Part shown: piece after piece, positions 25,739 through 37,068 of the stretch | How the letters are laid out: every line of letters starts with the position of its first letter | Position numbering within the stretch: the stretch's first letter is position 1 | Assembly (NCBI GenBank): GCA_949358305.1 | Contig: OX442319.1 | Location: 6,262,001 to 6,326,000, forward strand | Source of the DNA: Strigamia acuminata | Lineage: Eukaryota; Arthropoda; Chilopoda; Geophilomorpha; Linotaeniidae | DNA length: 64,000 nt | Direction of reading: 5' to 3' | Notes under the pieces: generated by a model | Database searches by the model: none | What the model saw: the letters and a program-made list of their open reading frames with translations, nothing else | Told to the model about the DNA's origin: nothing | Translations under genes and position numbers: made by a program

Positions 25739-26007
25739 ATTTGATAATTTTTAATGTAATTTTTAAATAAATACAATCAGTTTGGATGTAATTTTTTTAA
25801 TAAAGAAATCAGAATACCTGTACATCTGATTTTCTATTGAAAAAAGCAATAAAAATAATTAAAAACGATCAAAATTAAATTAAAAATTAATTTATTGCCA
25901 AGTTCACAAGGGTTGAAAACCGAAATTTGTGCAAAAAGTACATATACACAAACCATTCCAGGACCCCCGACGAATTCCTCGACTCCCAATTGGACCAAAT
26001 AAAGTAA
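25739..26007. other. NACHT 3' flank with a stray LRR-gene fragment
   Basis: AT-rich sequence with AATAAA signals (about 25766 and 25800). At 25956-25999 a 44-bp piece matches 27355-27398 inside the minus-strand LRR gene of copy B (both contain 'ttccaggacccccg'), followed directly by the start of segmental copy B. Confidence 0.6.
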
Positions 26008-26598
26008 AATAAGAAACCAGCACCACTTCATCAAATGTTTGAATGGGTAAATTTGTGATGTGAGAAATTCGGGTGGAGCCATTGAAGCGGGGTGGCGTGG
26101 CGCTAAAACCTGCTATGCGTTGCTAAAATACAAATTCTACATTTTTTTTTTTAAATATTTTAATTTTAGGCCTTGTCTTCATTTCAAAATCTTGCCAAGT
26201 CCGATGTTTATGTGGTGGAAGAACTTTCGACCCAGATGAAACAGACTTCGGGGTTCTCGCACGTGATGAATGTGGCGGCGCTTCAAGCCAGCCTGTTGAC
26301 TTTGCTCAACTCTAACTTCCAACAGTCGAGGCATCACGCAGTGTACACAATCAAGCCGCAAACAATTACTAAATATTATCAAATTGGAGTTGGCAACGAG
26401 AGGATCAGTTGCCTGGATTTGATATCGTTGATAATCAAGAAAGAAGTTAATTTCAAGTCAAGTCTGAAGAAATTAATTATACCACACGACTTGATAAATG
26501 ACTTTTCGATGCGAAAGCCGTCCGAAAGACACGAACTCGGGATGACTTTACTACTAGCGATTGCTTTTTATGACATACACGAAGTAACTTGTAAATAA
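26008..26598 (+). pseudogene. TEFM tail copy (part of exon 4 and full exon 5)
   Basis: Exon 5 (26170-26598) is fully open and ends in the same EVTCK as TEFM, but exons 1-3 and most of exon 4 are missing, so it cannot encode TEFM. Differences are scattered substitutions (for example KYYQIG for KYFQIG, FKSSLKK for LKSSLKK). It is either a passive duplicate or part of an unknown transcript. Confidence 0.88.
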
Positions 26599-26881
26599 AA
26601 TGAAGTACTACATCATTTATTTACTCACTACGTTGTCCTAACTCCTATTGGTTGAGCCGGATTACGCCTAACTGTGGACTGTGCTCTACTTTGTGGAAAA
26701 GTAGTTCTGTAAAACTGCCACTTTCAGCCGCGGCTATTAATCGAGGGCGACGCTAACAAAACCAAACGTTGAAAGAAACCAACAAGTTAAATAAAAACTT
26801 TTAAAAATGAATAAAAAATAAAATTTATTTTTTGCTTTACTGCAATGCTTCGAGATCTAGTAAAACACAACTGTTTACACT

Positions 26882-28566
26882 TTAGGGAAACTCAGGAAAC
26901 TCGGGAAATTCGTGGAACTCGGGAAACTCGTGGAACTCGTGAAACTCGTGGAACTCGTGAAACTCGTGGAACTCGTGAAACTCGTGGAACTCGTGAACCT
27001 CGTGAACTTCGTGAATCTCGTGAAACTCGGGAAACTCGGCAAAGCTAAATTCCACATCATCCATCGTCCGATCCCTAACAAACCGTTCCATAATTCCCAG
27101 CTCGACCTTACCAATCTTTGAACAATTCGAAACCACCACTAACCCCAACGGATTCTCCGTGCCCAAAATCCGCAGCAGCGAATCCACACTAATCCCATTG
27201 CACATCTGAAAACTCACTACCCTCAACTCCCGCAAAGGATTCCTCTCCACAAAATCCGTTAACACTTCATCGCTCAATGCCGCGCACCCGAAAATCGCCA
27301 ACCTTTGCAAACGAACGCAATTCTCCAACAACATCCGCAAGCACGACTCGGAAATTCCAGGACCCCCGCCGAATTCCTGGAACTGCAATTTGACCAAACT
27401 TCTAAACATGCCGCTGCAGTCGACCGAACTGGAAGCATCGCCGGATAAATAACTGTTTTGCAAGAGTTTTAACACGCGCAAGCCGGGAAAAATGCGTCCG
27501 ATCGCCGCCAGGTCGACGGACTGGACGTAACACAGCACCAAACGCGTTAAACGACACGGAGACGAATTTACCAGCGCCGTGATCGAGTGAAAACCGATTT
27601 CCCCCGATTCGGCGGTCACATCGATTTCGGACAAACTAGGGAACTTTTTTGAAAGCAATTTCCAATCGTCGGTCGTTTTGATTTTGCCGCAATCGAAGTG
27701 CTCGACCGTTTGAAACGTTTGCTCGTTGACCTTGAGCGATTTTAACACGCCTGACACGTAATTCAATTTGTAACTGCGGCACTTGAACCGTTTTAAGAGC
27801 GGGAGGTTCCGGAGTGCAATCAAACACGCTTTTTTGGTGATTTCCGTGTCCGAAATGTTCAATTGTTCGATTTTCATGGTTTGCGGCTTGGAGGTGCACA
27901 AGTTACGGATTCCGGCGTCGGTGATTCCCTCACACATCTTTACGTTTAGTTGGCGCAGTTGGGTGCAGTTGCTGCCGATCGTAGCGAGGACTGAATCGCT
28001 ACACGACGTGCGGCGCAAGTCGACGATTTCGACCCGCGTGATAGCGGAGAATAATTTTTTCCAGGCTGTGGTCGAAACGAAGGCGACGTTGTCTATTTTT
28101 AAGCGTCGGAGGTCCTAATAAATTGAATTTTAGATGGTAAAATTGATTAGTTTATTCTTTTGAGTTGTTTTTTTACCTTGCAAACGTTGGTTATTCGGTT
28201 TATAATGTCGCAGTCGTATGGGATTTTATTCTTACGGTCACGGGTCTTGAAATAGAATTCGATATCGCGTTTTCGGCTGTGCGCGAAGATTTGCGACGGC
28301 GCTTTGGTAAATGGGAAATCTAAGGAATTTCTTTCGTTGTAGAATTCGTCGATTAATGTCAGAGCTGCGAATTAATAATGAAATTTAAAATAAATGGGAT
28401 TTTTTTTTTTTTTTTTTTTTAGATTAAATTTTGGTTTTGTTAAAATTAAAACTGTTTTGATTAGTAATTTACGTAGTTTTGCAATTTCGTCTTTGAGTTG
28501 CTCGAAGTGTCGGGCCATTGTTTTTTGACATAAATGTTTGAGGGAGAGGGATTTCCTGATCGGCAT
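26882..28566 (-). CDS. LRR (RNI/FBXL-type) protein, copy B
   Basis: Exons 28566-28473, 28364-28177 and 28114-26882, the same structure and phases as copy A; about 504 aa, fully open. The N-terminus starts MPIRKSLSLKHLCQ. Leucine-rich repeats match copy A nearly residue for residue (LRQLNVKMCEGITDAGIRNL). The protein is longer because its C-terminal tail has a tandem tripeptide expansion (Glu-Phe-His/Pro units) encoded by an 18-bp repeat at about 26890-27045. An intact frame after duplication suggests it may be functional. Substitutions against copy A cluster in the repeat region. Function unknown. Confidence 0.8.
26890..27050 (-). repeat. Coding 18-bp tandem repeat in LRR copy B
   Basis: Units of 'gtggaactcgtgaaactc' on the + strand, read on the minus strand as EFHEFH. 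About eight to nine tripeptides are added relative to copy A, which has only the ancestral FPQFPEFLEFPELP-like tail. All length changes keep the frame. Confidence 0.9.
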
Positions 28567-28780
28567 TTCTTCACGATTTATGATTTAGGTAGAAGTTTAC
28601 ACAGGTGCTGGTGATTCGACTGAATGTGAATGTTGTGTTGGTGGAAAAACCGCGTGTTAAAAAAAATATACGGGAAAAACTACCGATAGGGGTCGTTAGT
28701 TATACGTATAGCGAACGTTGCTTTATGCTATGGGAGTAATTTTGGACCGTTATCATTCTCAACTGACCTGTACAGTCGAC

Positions 28781-30075
28781 ATGCCACGCTGTAAATCAGC
28801 TTCGAGTTTGGAACGTTTGTGTTTGAATGTGGTAGCTACTCGATTTCGGAAGCAAAAGATCCAAGATCAAATGGCAAGTCAACCACCCGTGCTTTTGAAT
28901 AACATACCGTATATGAAAGATTGTGCAAGAAATTTGTAAATACCAATAGACGTTTGCCTTCAAAAACATTCGTTCATCCTGGCGCCATGTCACTACACCA
29001 TTTATATCTGTTTGATATTTCCATCACTCCTCTACTCGATAAAATTGGCCAAACTTGTAAAAACCTTGTGCGTTTAAACTTAGCAGGATACGATAGCGCT
29101 CCAATACTGCCAACTGAATCCATTGTCAAATTGCTGAAAAATTTATCGAAACTTTAACATTTAAGCCTCTCGCGTCGAAAAGAAGAATGCATGGATGAAA
29201 TTGCTGCTGCATTCGGACAGAATTGTCCACTGATGAAAGGGCTCAACCTTGAGGATTGCTCAAAGCTTACTGACATTGGGCTGCGGTCATTATGCTGTTG
29301 CATCAAGCTCAATAATTTGAATATTTTTTCAACTAGTACCACGGCCGAGGGGTGTTTGTTCGTTCTCAACCAACTGCCACTTTTAGAAGAGTTTGAACAT
29401 GATTATTGGGACGAAATATTTCCAGAGTTAGTCAAACTGTCGTCTGGAAACACTTATTCCATGAAAAGTCTTACAGTGGGCAGTATCGAACATATCCCTA
29501 CCCTGACGACAAATTTTCCAAATTTAAGAGAGTTGGTATGCACAGATTTTGGACATTTGGATTTTAATATTGTTGTGTGGCCACAAGGATTGAAATCTCT
29601 CAGTCTGTTCAATTTTACACTGGTGAATATTAGACTTATTGATCGCGCTTGGCCGAAGTTAGAAAAATTATCTTTAGATGAGTGTACATTTTTCAGTAAA
29701 GGTGATACCGTTGCTCCATTACAAAACCTTCGTCATCTGTCTTTAACTTGTACAGATACAGTCGTTACTGAACAACAAATGAAAACGTTATTGGTACAAT
29801 GTAAAAGTGTAGAATCATTGTTTTTTGATGATTGTGCACAGCTTTCTGACGGTTTAATTTTAGAACTTGCTGAGTTGAATGCGCTACAATGTTTAATATT
29901 TCTTGATTGCCCCTTGGTTACTTCTGCTTCCATCATAAAATTGTTAGAAGTACAAAATCCGTTGAATACGTTAAAAATATTGCAGTGTAATAATATTGAC
30001 TATTCCGATTATGATGTAATTAAGCGTCATGTTAAACGTAAAAACTTGAATTTGCAGGTTGTGCACAATGTGTAA
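28781..30075 (+). pseudogene. Broken copy of the plus-strand LRR gene
   Basis: Collinear with 17039-18328. It is disabled by a 5-bp insertion (accgt, about 28906-28910) that shifts the frame and by a CAA-to-TAA change at 29155-29157. The remaining 3' part is open from 29191 to 30075 (294 codons) and well conserved, so a shortened product cannot be fully excluded. The upstream spacer lacks about 430 bp present in copy A. Confidence 0.87.
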
Positions 30076-30093
30076 ATAAAGGTTTTATTTAAC

Positions 30094-30639
30094 TAACCTG
30101 ACCGTTTTGTTTGTTATTTGTTTCAACTTTTCAGCGATCTACTGTACATTTTAGTAGGTTTTTTCAAAAATTTTGTAGGAAAATATTTTTAGTAAATCAT
30201 GTTTTTAGACTAATTAGGCCATGCTCTACCACTTTCTAATTGGAAATTTTGCTCTAACCTGATTGGTTTAGAAGTTAGCAAGTGAATGACCTTGAAAATG
30301 ACCTTTGAGGTCAAATTTGAGGATGCCATCAGATTCGCAATGAATGATTTTCTGTATGAGTTTTTTTTCAGTTTTTTGATATCTCAAGTATTTTGGAAAT
30401 TACTTGGGGAGGTTCAGACTTTTGAGACACCCTGTATTACTTCAAAACAAAATGACTTAAAACTAAGGCGACCGGAGGGTTGAAAAACCCTAAGTTTGAT
30501 TATAATACACAAATTCATTTATCGCTTGATTCTTCCCGCTAATTACTAAATAAAACAACGAAAACAGAACAATTATTAGCAAAACATAAAATAAAAACTT
30601 GACATTTAATATAGCCTGCTAGCCTCCGAGCACAAACAC
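30094..30639. other. Intergenic
   Basis: AT-rich sequence after segmental copy B; no gene, RNA or clear repeat recognised on either strand. Confidence 0.4.
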
Positions 30640-30965
30640 TGTTTCTTTACAGAACAAGGTTTGTCAACATATCGGCTATCATCTTTTCTGTTCCCATATG
30701 TACCAACTCTATCTCGCCCTGCTCTACCTCGTCCTTGATGAAGCAGTCCCGCAATTTTATATGCTTTTATCGTTGGTGTTGCGAAACTCCCTTGGCAAGC
30801 CCCACTGCCGACTCTCTGTCGGTGTAAATTCGCGCTGATTTTCCGATTAAATGCTCTTGCCCCAATTCGACTTTAGCCACAATGCCTCCTTTGTTGCCTC
30901 GCTTATTGCCATGTACTCGCTCTCGCAACAATAACCCAACGGACGTAAATTATTGCGTTCCAAAA
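30640..30965 (-). pseudogene. Ty1/copia RNase H-end fragment
   Basis: On the minus strand the frames together read SEYMAISEATKEALWLKS, then a TDRESAVGLAKG block and EGEIELVHMGTEKMIADML-like sequence, in the order expected at the 3' end of copia pol. Stop codons and frame changes make it inactive. Neither LTR is seen nearby. Confidence 0.8.
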
Positions 30966-30977
30966 TGAATTTTTGAA

Positions 30978-31370
30978 ATGAACATTTTGCGCCCACCATG
31001 TTGCATCTCTCCGGGGGGCGCTCTGTTGTTAGTCACTCCCGACATTTTACGTCGAATACTGGTCGTGCAATTCACCTCTTACTGGATTTTCTGGTTGGTT
31101 GCGTCGTGTGTGATGCGCATTACTGACAAATTCCTTCTCAGTTGGTTCTTAGCCTTTGCGTTGAGCAGCGCTGCGGCCGCTCACATGTGGCAATACATAT
31201 ACGACGACGCCGAAGAAGATAAATCAGTTGTAACTAATTTACCGTACTTTTCTTAAATCGTTATTTATCATTTTTCTCTACAGAATTCGAGAATTCATTT
31301 TAACCAGCACACCGCAGAAGAACTGATGCACAATTTACTCCGCCAATTGAATCTTAGAGAAACTCGTTGA
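30978..31370 (+). CDS. Small predicted membrane protein
   Basis: Two exons, 30978-31229 and 31284-31370, phase 0; 112 aa. Two hydrophobic stretches are visible, roughly residues 26-46 (ILVVQFTSYWIFWLVASCV) and 51-70 (KFLLSWFLAFALSSAAAAH), followed by a soluble acidic then basic tail (DDAEEDK, TAEELMHNLLRQLNLRETR). The family is not recognised. The true start could be a later Met. It is convergent with the CIMIP2C-like gene, whose stop lies 55 bp beyond. Splicing is inferred from a gtaact donor and a ctctacag acceptor. Confidence 0.55.
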
Positions 31371-31424
31371 TCAAGCAAACTTTTTATTGTTGTTTTAATA
31401 ATAAATGGAATTTACAGTCATTTG

Positions 31425-32817
31425 TTATTGAGTGCCGTGTAAAAGGTGTGTTAGTGGGTTCGGGTCGTAGTTGCGTGGTGGACGAGGCGCGTACAGACGG
31501 GACGGGTGGAATCGGTCGAAATAGTTGACTTTGCTGTCGGGCTTGCGGTTGTGGTGCAAATAGTAACTGTCCATAGGGCTGGAAGTGAATTTTTTTCATT
31601 AGAAGTGGAGTTTAAGTGGTTTAGGGTGATTTAGTTAACAATTGCGGTTTCCAAGCTTCTCGGTTGCGTTTGGGGATTTGGAATTTCTTGACGTTTTCTA
31701 GTGTGCCGGTCACATCTCGGTAGGTGTCACGGTGGTCTTGGGTTTGCTGAAAGACAAAACGACAAATAAATGTGTAGTTTAATTTTTTAAAATGTTATTT
31801 TATGGAAAAATGAATTTTCAAGATCGGATGTTGACCCTAGATGTTGTATTTGCAGGTCCAGCACCAGGTTTTGCGAGAACAGGAGCAAAAATAAAACGAA
31901 ATAAAAATCAAATATAAGAAAAATTTAGGTTAAAAAATGATTGTTTTAAATAGGAAGACTGTGGTTTTACATGCAAAAAATGAATTTTTTTAAGAAAATG
32001 GAATTTTTGCAAGAAAAACTACATTTTTTGATGCTAAAATGATACTTTTGCATGAAAAACTACATTTTTTGATGCTAAACTGATACTTTTGCATGAAAAA
32101 CTACATTTTTTTATGCTAAAATGATACTTTTGCATTGAAAAACTACATTTTTTGATGCTAAAATGATACTTTTGCACGAAAAACTACATTTTTTGATGCT
32201 AAAATGATACTTTTGCATGAAAAACTACATTTTTTGATGCTAAAATGATACTTTTGCATGAAAAACTACATTTTATTGGCTCAAAATGATAATTTTGCAC
32301 AAAAAACAACATTTTGACTTGTCAATGCTGAACCTGCCTACTTAAATACTGATAACCAATTCATACCTCGTAAAAACTAAACATGCGTTGATACCGCCCA
32401 TAATCAACTTTACTGAGTCTGGCTGAACTACCTTGATGCAAATACCGCATTGGTTTGCGACAATACGACGAAAGCATACCCTATAACCAAAAACAAAATA
32501 AAACAAAAACCACACTTTCCATCCATTTATTCGAATTAAACATCGCATTATCACTTCACCGGTTTCAATCTGAACCCATTTCGAAACGTCTCCTCCCTCT
32601 GCTCGTTCTCAAACACGCCGAAATTCGCCGAATGAGTTTTCCCCACACGGAAATTATACCCGGGACAATGCCCGCTGTACCCGGGTACGGAAACCGCCGG
32701 CAGATACACCGGATTGTAATTGGCGACCGCCCGTCCTCCTTCCGTCAACCTCAACACCGGTTTCTCGCCAATTCTCGACGAAGCTCGGTAAACCAACCCG
32801 TGTTGAACATCCTCCAT
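31425..32817 (-). CDS. CIMIP2C: CIMIP2C-like (FAM166C) ciliary microtubule inner protein
   Basis: Exons 32817-32560, 32480-32367, 31746-31640 and 31578-31425; 210 aa, close to the roughly 200 aa of mammalian FAM166C. Conserved signs are the PGYSGHCPGYNFRVGKT motif in exon 1, and TQDHRDTYRDVTGT in exon 3, which aligns with the vertebrate QQHRKYYQDKTGT segment. Family members bind inside the lumen of axonemal doublet microtubules. The start codon lies only 72 bp after the RSPH10B stop on the same strand. The splice donor of exon 3 (gttaac) is weak. Intron 2 holds a 41-bp tandem repeat. A fragment of its last exon is found at 18.84 kb. Confidence 0.82.
32000..32290. repeat. 41-bp tandem repeat in a CIMIP2C-like intron
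   Basis: About seven copies of a 41-bp unit containing 'gaaaaactacattttttgat' and 'gctaaaatgatacttttgca'. Copies differ by one or two bases. Non-coding. Confidence 0.9.
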
Positions 32818-32889
32818 TACAATCTCGCAAATTTTTTATTATTCACAACAACAAACGAAACAAAAACAATGAAAAATCGATAAAAATCG

Positions 32890-35800
32890 TTACGATTCGT
32901 CAAACCAGATGGTGCTGGGACCACCGTCGGGTAAAATGATGTTGCTGAACGACTCGATGGCGGCTAGTTCGGCTTCCCCGTTGCGCACCCACAGCACTTT
33001 GGTGTGCACGACCATCCAGACGTAGGCGACGGGCAGGAACAAGTGGTCGAGGAACCTGCGCAGCTTCAACGCCCACAAATCGCGCTCTTTTGACCCGCTG
33101 AGGTCGCCCAGCTCGTCGAACGAGAAATGGCGCATCACGTTCTGGTACAAATTACCCTCCGAACTCGAGGTTTGGCTCTGCGAACGAGTGCGCACGACCA
33201 CCTGGAAAAATCGGATGGGAAATTTGGAATTTTTATTTTTTTATTTTTTTATTTTTTTTTTACCACTTCTGGGACGTCGGTTTCGGTTTCCAGGGGGCGT
33301 TTGTCCTTTGCTAGCATTAGGATTCGGTTGTCGGAGTGGACTAGGGGTTCGGAGACTGTTTCGGAGATGGTGGCTTTGAATTGGAGAATGCGCAGCATGA
33401 CTTTTCGCGCGCTGGTTTTGCCTCTGCTTTTGGTTATGTTGGTCATTAAGAGTTTTTCGGAGCTTTCGGTCAGAACATATCGACCGCAGATCTCTTTGGA
33501 TTGACTCAGTGACAATTTGGAATAAAAGGCGTCGCCTATCAGTAGGATTGCGTCGATGAAGTCCAAAAATGTCATCTGGAATCACGAGTTAACGTGAATT
33601 GAAATTTAATTTATAATTTAATTTCTCTATGTGTGCAAATGAATTTCAAAGCTGCAAGTACATGCGTAAAAATAGCGATTTTTTAGGTTTTTTTTTAAGG
33701 TATTTTACAATTTTTTGGTATTTTTTAATGCATTATTCGCATTTTCATGTATTTTTCTGGTATTATTCGCATTTTTCATGTATTTTTCTGGTATTATTCG
33801 CATTTTTCATGTTTTTTTCTGGTATTATTCGCATTTTTCATGTATTTTTCTGGTATTATAAGCAGTTTTTTTTGTATTTTTCCTGTATTATAAGCAGTTT
33901 TTTTGTATTTTTCATGTATTTTTCTGCTATTCGCATTTTTCTTGCATTTTCCACATTTTTCTGGTATTATTCGCTTTTGTATGATATTTGTTTTAGTATT
34001 TTCTGATATTTGTGTCACTCTCTTGGATTTTTCAGCATTTTCGTGGGTTTTTCAGCACTTTCCTGGGTTTTTCGTATTTTTCTGGAATGTAATCATTTTT
34101 TCTGGTATTTTTCGCTTGTTTCTGGTATTTTTGCATGTTTCTGATTTTTTTTTAGATTTTTTTGGGGGTATTTGTGCATTTTTCTCTTATTTTTAGCATT
34201 TTATGTATCTGTGTTTCGATGTAGGCAATACCTCCAAATCAAAGTCGTAAAAACCTTCATTTTTCAAACACGGCATTAACCCGACGAGTAACCCGACTAA
34301 ATTCTTGACGCTCAGACTGCCCACTCCGAGCAAACCCACTTCTTTAACAAACCCCAAAAAATTGCGCACGTTGATGTTTTTATTCTGGTTTCCGCCCTGA
34401 AATCAACAAACAAAATAATCAAAACAAACCACCTAAACCCCGAAAAATCACGCGAACTCAACCTGATAACAAGCGCAAAGTCTCAGATAAATATTGCACA
34501 ACGAATCGACATAATCAATCACAAAAGGCGTTCGACCCGGATCCGCGAACAACACCCCTACGATTCACTCGAGAAAAAAAAATTTCAAAAAATTTAATTA
34601 AATTTAATTTAAAAAAAAAAAAAAAAAAAAAAATATATCAACCGTGAAACTGCTTGTTCCAACGCTCAATGTGATTTGTCAGAAACAAATTGAGACAAGT
34701 GACCGCCGAAATCTTCTTGCTGCTATTCTCATTAAACAACCAATACGACAATATAATCAATTTACGAACAAATTTCCAAGGAATCAATTTCTTATACGCC
34801 CAAAAAACACGATTCGAACCGGTCCCTTAAAAAAAAAAATTAAAAAATTAATAAAAATAAAAAAAAAAATTTAATTTTTTTAATTTTCTACTCAAAACAG
34901 TCATGACCCGTCCGAGCGACCACCCGAACCGGTCCAACTGCAAATCCCGACACATTTGCAAAAACCTCATGCAATCCAAAACCCCGGCCGATATCGAGTT
35001 ATCCGTCTTCCCCAAACCGCTATAAACGTAATAAATCGACCTCAGACTCGTTATTTTAGTCAAAATCAAATTCCGTATCTAAAAAAAAAAAAAAAAAAAT
35101 TAAAAAAAAAAAATTTCCATTTTCCGTCCACCACCTTTTGTTTTTCCGGCGCCCAATCATACCCGTCCAATTTGGGCAACGCCATATCCACATCCGGACA
35201 AAACAACAGCACGCCATCATCATTCAGCACCTGGAACGGCCCGATGGCTTTCCTGCCATTCACCTCCACTTTAGCTATCATTTTATCTTCATCGAAATCA
35301 TACGCGAACCTCGCGCCGTTCTTATGGAAAAAAATCCCTTCCCCGCACTTCCTGTCGTCGTTCCAGTACCCCTCGTACTTCGACCCGTCCGCGTACATGA
35401 AAATACCGAACCCCGTGCGCTTATCGCACGACCACCCGCCCTTGTACATGTGGTGCTGAAACAAACATACGCTCGGCGACGTTTCCATCAACCAATATTG
35501 CTCTCCGTGCCCGTGCTAAGAAACAAATTGAAAAAAAAATACAAAAACACAAAAATACGACTTCACTCTTTGTCCTTTCCGCCACATTCCTTCGTATAAT
35601 TGGTCCGAATTGTGGAAATACATGACCCCCCAGCCGTGCGAGAACCCGTCGCACCATTCGCCGTTGTAAATGCTCCCGGACTCGAAGTGCTGCACGCCGA
35701 CGCCGTTGCGCTTGTCGTCGTACCACTCGCCGTTGTAGAACCAAGTTCCTTCCGCGTTGTAGTCCAGCCTTCCCTGGCCGTGTTTTTTGTCGTTCTTCCA

Positions 35801-36215
35801 GCTGCCGACGTAGTAAACGAACTGGGTGCCGTCGCAGAACGAGCCTTGTCCGTGTTTTTGTCCGTTCCGCACTTGCCCCGCGTACCAACTGCCGTCCGGC
35901 CACTCGTATCGGCCCGAGCCGCTCATGCGGCCGCGGTCGAAGTCGCCTCTGTAGACGACTCCGTCTTTCCACGTGTATTTTCCTTGGCCGTGTAAAGTGC
36001 CGTTGCTCATGCGGCCGTCGTAGCTGCTGCCGTTGACGAAGTTGACCACTCCGACGCCGTCCAGACGGTTGTTGGTCATCGTGAAGCCGTCGAAGCTGGT
36101 GGGGGATTAAGGGGGTTCGTTAAAAGGGGGTTGGATGGCGTTTGGGTACTCACTGGGTGATGATTCGCGATGAACGACGGTCGGGTGTGTGTTTTCCGCG
36201 CATAAAGTTCGCCAT
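32890..36215 (-). CDS. RSPH10B: RSPH10B, radial spoke head MORN-repeat protein
   Basis: Nine exons on the minus strand: 36215-36154, 36095-35567, 35515-35135, 35078-34892, 34825-34643, 34557-34463, 34396-34232, 33575-33264 and 33201-32890; about 741 aa with phase conserved throughout. The N-terminal part holds about eight MORN repeats (for example YDGRMSNGTLHGQGKYTW, YEGYWNDDRKCGEG). The C-terminal part aligns with RSPH10B helices: LTKITSLRSIYYVYSGLG, MTFLDFIDAILLI and a DLWALKLRRFLDHLFLPV block. It is a component of axonemal radial spokes, needed for cilium/flagellum motility. It is about 130 aa shorter than the human protein because the lysine-rich tail is missing. The 32817 gene follows at once on the same strand. 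Confidence 0.88.
33690..34010. repeat. 31-bp tandem repeat in an RSPH10B intron
   Basis: Imperfect copies of 'ggtattattcgcatttttca' followed by 'tgtatttttct', about six to eight units, grading into T-rich relatives up to 34150. Confidence 0.85.
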
Positions 36216-36494
36216 TATTTCGGATAATTGCGCCGCGCGTGTTTGGTTTTGTGCACGTTGTTCGTTGTTGGGGTTTTAGATGTCGTTTTTTTGCTCTTTT
36301 CTTTTGGTTTTTCATTTTTAAATTTTTTTTGTGGTATGTTTATATTTTTTTTTGGTTTATTTTTTTGTATATTATTTTTTGTGTTTTTTTGGAAATTAGA
36401 TTTTTACATTATGGTATGGAATTACAATGGCTGGACTAGTCAAGGTTCTTCACATTCTTTTCGAAGTCATGTTGCTCATTTATAGTCTATATAA
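36216..36494. promoter_or_regulatory. Upstream region of RSPH10B, possibly bidirectional
   Basis: T-rich on the + strand, between the RSPH10B start and a small + strand gene. No TATA box assigned. Open frames here are low-complexity Phe-rich artefacts. Confidence 0.3.
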
Positions 36495-36756
36495 ATCGTT
36501 TTGGATCAAATAATTAGTCATTTACCGAGCAAGTTATTACGTGGATGTGTTTTTGAGGTGTTGAAAGGAAATGAGAAATTTGCAGAGAAGTGGAAAAATG
36601 ACTTTTGTTTATTTATTGAAACGTGTGAAAAATTCGTGTCGTGGAAAGGTAATAATTACATTGTAACTTGTGATGTTTATTTTTTTTTTTTTTACTAAAA
36701 TTCTGTTTTCTGTTGCAGTTGTGCTTGCATATCTGCAAATTGCAAAGAAGTTGTAG
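36495..36756 (+). CDS. Possible small two-exon gene, start not found
   Basis: An open stretch from 36495 to 36648 joins through gtaata...gttgcag to 36719-36756. It reads ...EVLKGNEKFAEKWKNDF, then CEKFVSWK, VVLAYLQIAKKL and stop. An in-frame stop at 36492 and the lack of an ATG mean that an upstream exon would be required. The composition looks protein-like rather than random. Family not recognised. Confidence 0.35.
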
Positions 36757-37068
36757 CGCAAAAATTAATGTGCAACACAGTGTCGATGAAGAAAACCTTC
36801 AAGTGTAGGAAAAACGTAACGATTCTGTATCTAAGCGACTTTGAATCTAAAAAAACCAATAAAATTGTAATTTGTGTGATGTAATAATCAATTTTGCTTT
36901 CAATCTCTGTTTTTTTTTTGTATTTGCGAACGGTTTTGCGTGGTTTAGGTACGAATGTGTTACGTTATCTTGAACATGTATAAAAGAAGCCAATACTTCA
37001 GTTGGTGACTCAATATTTGTTTGAACTGTAGTAATTTGTTTTGGTTTGCCCGTTTCGTTTAATTCAAT

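Larger units (their letters stand above)
26008..30093 (+). repeat. Segmental duplication, copy B
   Basis: Direct copy of 13921-18345: TEFM exon 4 tail and exon 5, minus-strand LRR gene (intact), plus-strand LRR gene (broken). The right end of similarity is just past the AATAAA of the plus-strand LRR gene. The NACHT gene and the scrap zone separate the copies. Confidence 0.9.

Noticed and set aside
26170-26598. A second functional TEFM gene
   Set aside because: Only the last exon and a bit of exon 4 are present; the N-terminal two thirds are missing upstream, where the NACHT gene ends.
32000-32290. Regular 41-bp repeats, as well as those at 54785-55070, considered as a CRISPR array
   Set aside because: Units are directly tandem with no unique spacers and lie in introns of eukaryotic genes.
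33629-34196. Phe-rich open frames on + at 33.6-34.2 kb
   Set aside because: T-rich tandem repeat in an RSPH10B intron; low complexity only.
35421-35995. Open frames of about 130-180 codons overlapping the MORN exons of RSPH10B
   Set aside because: Arg-rich or Val/Ala-rich shadow frames of the GC-rich MORN coding sequence.
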